Assembly (NCBI GenBank): GCA_015179025.1
Contig: WHUX01000078.1
Location: forward strand, 1-64,000
DNA length: 64,000 bases
Direction of reading: 5' to 3'
Source: Terfezia claveryi
Lineage: Eukaryota > Ascomycota > Pezizomycetes > Pezizales > Pezizaceae
Shown here in pieces: positions 33,193 to 43,223 of the stretch. Position numbers and translations under genes: made by a program. Numbering within the stretch: the stretch's first letter is position 1; every line of letters starts with the position of its first letter. The notes under the pieces were generated by a model. It did not search any database and was not told the DNA's origin. It worked only from the letters and a program-made list of their open reading frames with translations.

Positions 33193-33732
33193 CAGGACCG
33201 AGCGACCGGACGAGCTCGACGAATAGGACGACCCCGAAGTCAGACACAAGCTTAACTCGCTCAGAAAGCTCGTACGAGTACAGACAACCAACCATCTCAC
33301 CACGAGCAGCTGAGTCACAGGAACCCCCCAGGGGTACTTTTTCTTTGAGCACCCCCCTCTCGAGCGGGGCTCTAGCGTCTGATTAAAACACAGGTGGCAA
33401 CCACCCCAATCCAAGATTGGACTGGCCCACTTGGCACACAAGGTCACAACCAGGAAACCCAAAGGACGGTTGCTACAGCAACCAGCATCCCAAGGTATAA
33501 TAGAGCACATTGGGTCGACACTACTGCCGACCCCAATGACTACGGCACCGCCCCCAAGGGGCATCGTCTACGGACCCATCACGGATTGGGGCAAGGGAGA
33601 ATGTAAGCTAATCTCCAGCATGGGAATGGAGAAAGGAAGGGACTGAGGAGACAATATGTGGTGGGGAATGTAGCCAAATAGGCATCAGTCTCGGAATTCG
33701 GGGAGAAGGGAGCAGAAGCACTTAGCCAAGCT

Positions 33733-36200
33733 ATGGAAAACACAGAACAGGCGAGGAAGGCATGGGCAGAGGAAGGGGATTGGTGCAGGCACATTTCTCA
33801 GATGGAGAGAAACCTGAGGGTAGAGGAGGAGGTTATCAGGGTGGGGGATGGCCCCTTAGTGGTAAGGGCCATAATGATCCTCAACAGGGCAGTAGCAATT
33901 CAGGACAGGGCCGCGAATGGACAACTGGATGGCTACCAAGTAGACTATTGCATGGTAGTCAAAGGGGATGATCTACTGGAAAGCATCACCGTCAGGCAGG
34001 AGTCGGAGCTCTTTGGAACAATACACCATTGGACGCTGATGACATCAGGGAGTGGGAAGCTGGCAGATATCGAAGCAAGGACAGGTGATAGGGAGGGGGT
34101 GGGGGAGGACGAGGTATTGGAAGATGAGGCCATGAGATGAAAGGGGAAGAAGAGGAGGCTAGGGGATACAGAGGCAAGGAAGGAGTCAGGAAAGGAGATT
34201 CAGGAGGGACAAGGAGGAGAACCCTCTGGAGGAACCCTAACAGCAATGGACTGGGGAAAGGAATATATATCGGAAGCTGGCCAACCTGGGGGTGTGGGGG
34301 CTAGCCAAATTGGACTGGAGGCCAGCCAGCCAGAGGGAGCAGAGGGCAGCCAGCTAGGAGGACTGGAGGCCAGCCAACATGCAGCAAGGGAGCTGACAGA
34401 GAAGGAGGTGAGAAACCTTACTCGAGAGATAGTGGAGAGGCAAGCAGAGGGGAGGGGGGATGAGAATATGGGAGATGAAAACATGGATGGAGAAGAGAAA
34501 CAGAGGGGAGAACAGAAGAGGACATAGAAGGGGGTGTGTGAGCTCCGAAGCGGGCTGGAACTAGTGGGGGCGATCAGGGAAAACATGGAAGTCCTGAGGT
34601 CAATTAAGCAGCTAGAGCATGGAGAGAGGACTTGGAGGTTAAGGAGAGATGCTACTCTGGCCAGGACAATCATAGTGGTAAATGGGGACTGTATTGAGAG
34701 AGGCTGGTATGAGCTCGGAAGAGAGGAGGACAAGGGGGGCTGGAAGAGGCTGGCAGAAGAAGTCATGACAGAAGGCCATATGGGGAAGATCAGAGTAGTA
34801 TCAGAGGCAGAAAGATATTGGAGGATGGCATCAGAGGTAAAGGCAGGAGTACTCCAGGGGCTGGAAAAAGAGATTAGTGAGATGAAGGAGCAGCTAGCAC
34901 TACTGGCGGTAGCTATGGGAGCAGGCATAGCACAGGAGCAGGCAAGGGTGCAACAGACACTCTCAGCCCGAAGAGGAAGGGCGGAGGAGGAGAAAAGGAA
35001 AGATAAGGAACTGAAGAAGATAGAAGGCAGGAAGAGAGAGGTTGAAGCTGAAAGAAAGAGAGAGGTAGAAGCCTAGGGGGAGGCAGAAAGGGTGGCATCC
35101 CAGGCTAAGACAGTGAGAGCAAGTTAGCAGAAGGCATGGGACGCTTGCAAAGATGAACTGAACACTCTGGGGAGGAAAGATAGGGCAACCATGAGCGGGG
35201 ATGAGCTAATTGAGCTAGGGAGGCAAATAAAAGAGGCCAAGACCATGAAGGAGAGAATCGAGAAAGAGGTGAAACAGCCTCTGAAGACATGCGTAAGAAA
35301 GACTAGGCAGGTAATTGATAGGGAAATCACGAAAGCAGTACAGCTAGTGCTAGAGCACACTAAAGTAATCGACGCAAGGGGCAAAGTAGGCTTAGAGGCA
35401 GCAGTAGGTAAGGTCAACATGCTCTTGAGAACACTAGCAATAACACAGGACTGGAAAGCCTGAACAGTGACAGTGAAAGCAGGGATAGGGGAGTTTAGAG
35501 ACAAGTCCAACTGGCTAGTCGGGGGGGTAGCACAACAAGAAGACCCGATGAGAGTTGCAGGGGAGGTAGGCAAAATGCTAGTCCAAGTATTTGGGCGCTC
35601 AGGGGACATCCTGAATATCTGGGTAGAGGAAGGCAGGGCAGTGAGAATGATAGCCCCCTTGGCCCTAATGAGAGCAGGAATTTCGGAAGATAGGAAGGCC
35701 TTAGCAGCACAGCTTAGGAGGGAGAATAAAGACATAAGGGGAGCCAAAAGGATGCCGAAGGCCTGGGGGGTAGCTAAGGCCACAGGATTCACCTTTGATG
35801 TAGTGGACGCAATGGAAGTGGCCAAACTGGTGAGAACGGGAATCGTATGGGAAGGCAAGGTAAGAAAGGTGGCCATGTATGAGCAGGGTAGGGCAGTACA
35901 AGGGGCAAGTAGGAAGGTGGAAGCTCCAGCAGGCCCAAGGGGTTGGAGGCCACTAGGGCTAATTGGGGCAGTAAGAAATGGTATACACTTGGGACAACAA
36001 CAACGGCAGCAGCAGCCAAGGATGAGTGGGATACAGTACTTCAGATACCTAGGCTAGGGGCATATCAAACGAGACTGTATACTTAGGGGCAGGACAACAG
36101 GGGGCATGCTGGCTAGGAGAGGCAGAGATAAGGATAAGCAGGACAGGGAGCAAGAGGGCAGGACAGACGAGGAGGGCTTCGTGGAAGTAGCTAATAGATG
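33733..36200 (+). pseudogene. LINE ORF1 (Gag-like, coiled coil and zinc knuckle)
   Basis: Read in several linked frames with stops. 34246-35076 encodes Glu/Lys/Arg-rich helices likely to form a coiled coil. 35467-36057 holds a globular part with MPKAWGVAKATGFTFDVVDA. At about 36030-36075 the knuckle reads QYFRYLG, stop, GHIKRDC; the expected form has Cys at both Tyr positions and Trp at the stop, each one G-to-A away. A basic/acidic tail ends near 36200. ORF1 proteins of this type bind the LINE RNA. Confidence 0.75.
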
Positions 36201-36261
36201 AGGGGGGCTTAGGGGGATAGGGGGCAAAGAGAGCCTAGCAGAAGACAAAAGAAAGCGAGAA

Positions 36262-39200
36262 GTGCATGTAGGAGGGAGGGACATAGGGGGGGGCCTACTA
36301 GTAGCCCTACCCGCTTGTAAGGGGGTGCAGGTGGCATATCAGAACGTATGTGGTAGCCACATAAATATGCATGCGTTCTTAGAGTGGTGCAAGGAGAAGG
36401 AGGTAGATGTGGTATTTGTAGGAGAGGCATGGATAGATAAAAAGGGTAGTGGAACACAAAGTCATCCAAGCTACACACTCGGGTTAGAGGTTAAGAAGGG
36501 AAGGAGGGTAATGGCATATTGGAGTAAGAGATGGCAAGGGAAAGCGAAGGTAGTAGCGGAGGAGGATAACAGCGTTTTCATAGAACTAGGCAGCAGAAGG
36601 CTAGGGGGCATCTATGGGAACGGAAAATCACAGGGAGATAAGTGGAAGGATTAGCTAGGAGAAATAGGCAGAAGAATGGGTACTGAGAGCGCAGTCGTGG
36701 GGGACTGGAATGTCCACAGTTAGACATGGGATGCGGGAAACAGAGTAGACAGTAGGGGGAAAGTCTTAGCTGAATAGATAGAAGGCTGGGGGCTTGAGGT
36801 AGCAGATGGAGAAGGAGGGTGGACATGGGAAAGGACAAGGCGTGGGCGTCTGGAAAAGAGCAGGATCGATTTCTTTATAAGCAAGAGTGTGAGGGGATGG
36901 CAGAATGTAAGAAGCACTAAGCTGTTATTAGACCATTGGGCGATCAGGGCAGAGCTGGAGGTAGACGGGGCAGGGGAAGTAGGAAGCGAACAGGAGGTAG
37001 TTGATTGGAAAGGATTGGAGGGACTCGTTGAGAAGCTAGAAGAGGACCCAGGGGGGGAACAAGACCGGTGGTACAAAAGCTTAAGTGGAGCTAATACGTA
37101 TGGAAAGATGATGACACTGAGGGCCCAATTCTCTAAGAAGCTGAATATCACTGACAGATCCAAAAGATGGTGGGATGCAGAACTGACAACTCAGCTAAAG
37201 ATCACAAGGAGGAGTAGGAGACAGAAGTTGGGGGAGGCGTTGGACCAGGCAGCGAGGGCCAAAAGATGGAAGGCAGAAAAGGAGAAAATGAGGGGAATGA
37301 TTAGAGAGAAGAAGAGAATCTATTGGCAAAGATTCTGCAAAGAGAACGGCGAAAAAGACCCTTAGGAGGTCATCAAGTGGGCCAAAGACCCCTGGCACCT
37401 GCACCAGCAAATGAGGACTCTAGAGGACACCGACAGCAGAATATTGGAAGGGGACCAGGAAAAAGCGGAGGGCTTAATTAGGGATCATTTTAGTTGGAGA
37501 CCTGAGGGAAGGGGACTAGATAATGAAGAGCTAGAGCTAGAACCAGAGATGGAAGGGGAAGAGAAGGAGAAAGGGCTATGGGAGGAGGAGATAAGGAAAG
37601 CGCTATGAGGAACTAGCAATAAATCAGCAGCCGGCCCAGATAGAATTGGATACCGGTTCATCAAGACAATCTTAAAGACCAGACTGGGAGATCAAGTGAT
37701 AAAGGAAGTGGCTGGAAACCTAAGGAGGGGGAGGATCCTCGCTAGCTGGCAGTTCAGCAGAGTGGTAATAATCTCGAAACCCGGCAAGGACCTAGGGAAA
37801 ACAAAAGGATGGAGGCCAATTAATCTCATCAACTGCATAGGCAAGCTGGGTGAAAAGGTAGTAGCAGAACGGCTACAAGGATCAGGCTTGCTCCACAAAC
37901 ATCAATTTGGGTTGGTAAAAGGAAGGTCAGCTACCAAAGCAGCCTTGAGGATGGTCATCAGATCCCAAAGATGCCTGGCCAGTGGGGGAGCGGTAGGCTG
38001 GGCCTTCTGGGACATCAAGGAGGGGTTCCAAAATATAAGGGAGGAAGATGTAATAAGGGAGCTAAGCAAGTCTGAAGAAGGGAGGAAGTGGATCCCTTGG
38101 GTCAAGCAGTTCTTCCGCGCCCGCCAGTTTGAGCTAGAATGGGATGGAAAGGTCAAGGGCTCAGGGAAGACGAATTTGGGATTACCGCAAGGATCCCCAC
38201 TCTCCCCTATAATTTTCCTGATATGGATCATGCTGATCATCGGAAAAATGGAACGAGAACTGACCAGAAAGATGGGGGCAGAAGCGGACATGGAGCTCCC
38301 CTCATATGTAGACGACTTGCATTTAAACATCTGCGTATGGGATCATCCAGTGCTGGATATGGAAGATTGGTTAAGAAAGGCAGATGAGGTAGTAGGACAA
38401 GTGGCCACAGAGAACTATCTACCTCTCGAAGAAGGCAAACATGAGGAGATGGTATTAAGGGAGAAGAGGAGAAGAAAAGATAAAGATGTTAAGACAGTCA
38501 AATGGGTAGGGTTCCTCATGGACGAGAGCCTAACCTTCAAGGAACACTGGAAAAGTAGAATCGCCAAGGCAAGAAAGCTACTAGGGCTAATGAATGGCCT
38601 AGGCAACTCTAACTGGGGGATGAGCGCGGTCAGTTGGAGGGCGGCATATACTGGAATAGTAAAGGCAGTAGCACTATAGGGAGCAGAGCTCGGCTGGAGG
38701 GGGCAAAAAGACTGGGAGGAAGAATTCGAGAAGCTTTAATACTAAGCCCTAAAGAAATGTGTAAACACCACTTATGGCTCCTGCAGGGAGTTAGTGAGCC
38801 AGATCGCAGAGGTGGAGTCCCCCAGAATGGCACTTAACGTAGCGCAAGCTAGGCTGATAGCCAAGATGATATGGGATCCAAAAGCCCTAGGAGACTTATG
38901 GCTCAGAGATGGAGTAGAAGGATGGAATAGGGAGGTAGGGAGGTTGTGGGACTACTTTGGACAGCCCTTCCCCTAGCAGGATGGGTTTACATCGGTCCTA
39001 TCGGCTATCCGGAGCAAGGCGGGGGTACTGATGGAGGAGGAGAATGAGACAATCAGCATGGGAAGGGAAGTACCGATAATGGACATACCACTAGTAGATA
39101 TGGGCCTAACGAAGGATGCAACACCAGACAGATGGGCAGGCAGAATTAAGAAGGTAAAGGAGGATGCAGCCGTCCTCTATACAGATGGCAGCATGAGTGA

Positions 39201-39974
39201 GGATGGAAGGGTAGGAGGAGGCTGGAGTTCCCAGAGGGGGACAATTGAAGGGAGCATCGGGCTCGGTCGCATATGCACCATGTGGGATGGGGAGGTGGCT
39301 GGAATAGACAAGGTACTAGAAATGACAAATGCAGGTTGGAAGATGCTCATCCTATCAGATCCGCAAGCAGCTATTGCAGCAATCTGGAAGGCGGCACAGG
39401 TAGGGAAAGCAAGGACTGCGGAACTGGCCCGCACAATCCTACAAATCAAGAGCCGACAGGAGGAACTAGGTGCCGGGGCAGTGAAGCTGGGTTGGGTAAA
39501 AGCCCATGTAGGGATACCAGGCAACGAACAAGCAGATGTAATGGCAAAGGCAAGAGCTGAGCAGCTAGACCCCCTAACCTAATTATCACGGAGGGAGGCC
39601 TAAGCCAGGAATGGAGGAGGAGGAGGCAGGAGGAGAGAAAGGTAGTGGGGACAGGGATGGGCAAAATAGTGAAGTGGGGTAGGAAAGCCAGAGTCAATTA
39701 TGTACACTGCAGGATGGGAAAGGGCAACCTGCAGTCCTGGAGGGCAAAACTGGATGACTTGGAGGACCCCACTTGCCGAAAGTGTAGAGAACAGGTCGAG
39801 ACAGGAAGGCATGTGGCCTTGGCCTGCTTATATGGGGAGGCCCTGGGAAGGAGATGGAGTACCTGGGAGGAGGTCGATGATAAAGAGAGATGGGCAAGCA
39901 AGATAAGGGAGGAGGGGAAGGAGATCGTGGTGGACCTAGCGGAGACTTTCTTCGCTAGTTTAGATCTCGGGTGA
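36262..39974 (+). pseudogene. LINE ORF2 (endonuclease, RT, RNase H, Cys/His domain)
   Basis: Endonuclease motifs: VAYQNVCGSHINMHAF, VGEAWI, VGDWNVHS (stop for a usual aromatic/Pro region), SRIDFFIS and LLDHWAI (36340-36960). RT: AAGPDRIGYRF, IISKPGKD, GWRPINLINCIGK, FGLVKGRSAT, GWAFWDIKEGF, GLPQGSPLSPI and catalytic YVDD at 38304-38315. RNase H: YTDGSMSEDG, WDGEVAGI, ILSDPQAA (usually DSQ), WVKAHVGIPGNEQAD (39170-39545). C-terminal domain: NYVHCRMGKGNLQSW and CRKC...H..LAC, ending FFASLDLG at 39974. Several TAG/TGA stops make it inactive as it stands. Confidence 0.88.
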
Positions 39975-40204
39975 GGAGCGGGGGGGTGCTATGAATAAGG
40001 GGAGGGCCTGACAGGGGCGTGGCGGGGGAGGAAGGGGTGATTTCAGCTAGTTTTCTTAGGTTCGGGAGGCTGGGCGCTCACGCAATCCGTTGCCCCGTGG
40101 ATATACCGAGTCTGTTAAGACAAGGGAACGGGGCCATCTCATAGCCTTAGGCTCCATAGATGTACAGATTCTAAAAAAAAGAAAAAAAAAAGCGACAAGA
40201 ACGG

Positions 40205-40511
40205 AAGCAGCAGCAACAACAACAACGACAACAACGACGACAACAACAATGACAACAACAACAAGAACAACCAGAGAACAGTCACCGTCTCTCCCGCTTC
40301 GGCTCTTGCTCCCCTGGCCGCTTTGAGACTTATATCGAACAACGTCAGCGGGAAGAGCAGCAACAACAACAGCAGCAGCAACGGCAGCGGCCGTAACAAT
40401 AACAAGACAAGAACTCAGATGGCGGGAATGAGCCAGCCTCATCTTCTTTCTCCGCCGTCAACACAAACTCTGAAAAGCGCAATAGCCTCACTAATTATAT
40501 ATCCGCGTCAT

Positions 40512-40588
<77 letters not shown>

Positions 40589-42079
40589 ACACAGAAACAG
40601 CAACAACAACAGCATCAGCATCAGCAACAGCATCAGCATCAGCATCAGCATCAGCACCCTCCCTCCAATCACTCACTCCCACCGAAGTTGCGTTGCCCTC
40701 GCTCATCGAAACCTCGAGATCCTTCAGGTACAATCCACCTTCCCCCCCCCCCGCGCATGCTCGAACGAAATTAATATTCATTATCTGTTGGCTATAAGAC
40801 GAATTCACCACTCTCGACGAAGCCCTCATCATATCCATCCACCTCGATTCACCCTCCTCTCTCTCCAAGTCTCGTGCAATCCTCTCGCACCTGAGTGGCG
40901 TTACTATTTTAGGCGAAGACGACCCCCCCCCCTGCCGAGGATGAATTCCCGCCAGAGTCGACCATCGAATACACGCCAACCACGTCTTCGGATCAAGGTG
41001 GGAGTGGGAGCGGGGGTGGGGCTCTAGGTCCGGAGAGGCAGATGAGGAGGAGGAGGAGCTGGATATGAGTGATCTAGCAAAGCTCAAGAGGGTTTTTCCG
41101 ATGGTGAAGGAGTTCACGCTCGTGAGAGCGCTGGAGAAGAGTCCCGCGGGGCGGAGGGCGCAATGGATGAGTTGCTGAATAGGGTTTTTCTAGATGAGGT
41201 CGGGGAGGAGGAGAGAACGTGGAAGGGGTAGGGAGGGGTGTGGATGGGTTTGGCATGGATGATGATAATAATGGTGAGGGGGGAGTTTGTTGAGGAGGAA
41301 GAACAAAGGCAAGGAAAGGAAAGTGGGTGGTGTGGGGGGTTGTGGATTGACACCCAGAGGAGGATGGATTTTCAGGAGGAGAATACTCCCGGGGTTGCAG
41401 AAGATGGAATGCCATTCAGAGGGACATCTCCTTTCTATCGGCGGCGATGCATATCCCCCAGCAGACAGTCGCATCGGCATGCCATGCCGCTGGAGGGGAT
41501 ATCGCAGAGACGGTGTATCAGTTGGTCGATAGACTCCCTCCGCCACCTGCGCGCAGATACGGGGAAATGTTGCTTGACACAGGGGAGGACGGGGGGGATC
41601 AGGAGAAGGAGGTGCTGGATTTGCTTTCGGCTTTGTTTCCGGGCGTGGAGCGCGGGGTGGGGAAGGGGCTGTGGAGATTGGTGGTGGGGAGGGAGTGGGC
41701 GCAGGGGGTGGTGTCTCCGCTGGCGAGCCCGGTGGGACTTGGACAGGGACAGTTTCCGAGGGCAGGAGGGTGGAATGTAACTGGTCGTGGACACGCGCAT
41801 CCCCCGCGTCCTTCAGCACAGCCCCCTCCGCAGGAAGACGATGAATCCTCCCTCAGCACACTCTTCACCCTCGCCGCGATTTTGGAAGAGTCGCCTCGCT
41901 CGCCGTCATCTATATGTAGACCTCCATCTACACGCACAATAAACAACCCCTCATCCTCAGTCCCAGAAGCCCCCCTGCCACATATGCATCGCGAGCTTGT
42001 CCCACACCCTCACCTCAACAAACAATCACCATCAACCCCCGCACCAGTACCACCACCCCCACAGCTTCATTCTTATTAG
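40205..42079 (+). pseudogene. Host gene right of the LINE: Q-rich, CUE/Smr-family signature
   Basis: Continuing the frame across the target duplication gives a Gln-rich segment with three stops (TGA and two TAA, all one C-to-T from CGA/CAA), then RFETYIEQRQREEQQ, NSDGGNEPASSSFSAVNTNS and a poly-(CAG/CAA) tract. A 71-nt intron (40728-40798, GTACAA...CTATAAG) joins this to DEFTTLDEALIISIHL. After homopolymer frameshifts follow an acidic stretch, a CUE-like helix bundle (DLAKLKRVFPMVKEFTLVRA, DELLNRVFLDEVGEEE) and WNAIQRDISFLSAAMHIPQQ...VYQLVDRL. The order matches my recollection of fungal CUE/DUF1771/Smr proteins, but the Smr domain is missing. Stops, frameshifts and the LINE make it a pseudogene. 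Confidence 0.6.
40510..40590 (+). repeat. (CAGCAA)n microsatellite
   Basis: More than ten uninterrupted CAG/CAA hexamers, followed by CATCAG repeats to about 40662. In the frame inferred for the surrounding gene these encode Thr/Ala and then Gln/His; in another frame they would be poly-Gln. Such arrays change length readily. Confidence 0.9.
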
Positions 42080-43223
42080 GTAGTTTTCTGGAATTTTCGG
42101 GGGTCTATATAGGATTAAGGTTGGTGGACCGATCTGTTGATGGTGATGTAGCTATAGACGCAACTGCTCAATTACAGCATGGGTCTCTACTTGGGCAATT
42201 ATCTTCTCGATTGGCGTTGGTACGATTTCGTGTATGTGCAATACTAACGTTCGCCGGTCTGACCTACCGTACCGATCGATTTTGTCTCTGATATACGCGA
42301 TGGGCAGTGGTGTTTTACAACCTATTTCTGAAAGCATTTCCCTGCGAGGGTCATATTCCCCAGTGCGTGCGTGGAGGATCTCGGGTATATATAACATACC
42401 AAATCCCTCTGCCCTTGCAACTGCAATTGCGCCAATATCTGGAACATATACCTTTTTTTTTTTTTTTTAAAATACCCCTCCCTCCTCCACCACGCCCACT
42501 GTGCGACCACTGTGCGACCACCACCTCCGTAATAAGATCGTCTTCCCCCGCCACCCCATCACTGCTCATGCGAGATCTAGGTCGAGAAGAACGTCTCAAC
42601 CAGATCCACGGTGTTGTTGCTTTGCAGACAAGTCCACCTACTACGCGGAAGATGACTGTTGGCAAAATCGAAATATCTAGATGCCTTAAGGACAAGAAGT
42701 AGTACATCCAGGGGGTTATATACAGTAGGGACAATGATGCAAATGCTAATCACCGGGAACAATTGTTGTGGGGGATTACCAACAGCAGAATGTATGGCAG
42801 CGAGAAGGTTGAATATCACACTAGTTACAATCTGAGGACACATAGGCAGCTGTGAACAGCCTTGGATAAAGCTGATGGATATCATAATATAACGGACGAC
42901 TGCCGATTTATGTTTTGCTGGTTCCTCCTACATACAAACAAATTGCTATGGTTGCTACAGCCAAGACAGGCTGGGTGGGCTGGAGCTGAGAGGGGTAATT
43001 CAGCCGCACTCGAGCTCGCACACAAATACTCATCCATCGACAAGCACAAACACCTGTCACCTCAGGCACGTCTAAAGAGATTCGTTGCTCTCCCGAAATC
43101 AAGTTCGTAGTTCGTTTCAAAGTACTCCTGCACAAACTCGCTATAGCTCCATACGGGGAATAAGTAGCTTGACCTAGCTAGCACCATCGATCAAAATTTG
43201 GAGTTGCATCATCATAGCATAAA
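42080..43223. other. Intergenic with two weak minus-strand ORFs
   Basis: Frames at 42152-42397 (81 codons, EKIIAQVETHAVIEQLRL at the end) and 42577-42885 (102 codons, hydrophobic, VTSVIFNLLAAIHSAV and ISICIIVPTVYNPLDVLLLV) are not low-complexity, and the second could hold two membrane segments. I recognise neither. A T-run of 18 at about 42451-42468 may be a retroposon tail on the minus strand. The upstream region of the HET gene lies at 43100-43223. Confidence 0.35.

Larger units (their letters stand above)
33193..40190 (+). mobile_element. Full-length Tad1-like LINE retrotransposon (about 7.0 kb)
   Basis: It is bounded by a perfect 14-bp target duplication and ends in TTCTAAAAAAAAG plus A-runs. 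It carries ORF1 (coiled coil, CCHC knuckle) and ORF2 (apurinic-type endonuclease, reverse transcriptase, RNase H, C-terminal Cys/His domain), the organisation of Tad1-clade LINEs of filamentous fungi. Numerous in-frame TAG codons at CAG or TGG positions and Cys-to-Tyr changes show RIP-like mutation on both strands. GC content remains higher than in the gypsy block, so decay is less advanced. Related 5'-truncated copies occur at 23290-24648 and 30583-31265. Confidence 0.93.

Noticed and set aside
33007..33564. Minus-strand 185-codon frame crossing the left LINE boundary
   Set aside because: It spans the target duplication between host and LINE DNA, so it cannot be an old gene; leucine/serine-rich composition is a shadow of CAG-rich DNA.
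40323..41027. Poly-glutamine frame of 234 codons
   Set aside because: The flanking host sequence, including the intron at 40728-40798 and the CUE-like part, is coherent in a different frame, so the poly-Gln frame is probably not the one used.
42577..42885. Two-segment membrane protein on the minus strand
   Set aside because: Hydrophobic but short, no family match, and overlapped by other weak frames; mentioned only in the intergenic entry.
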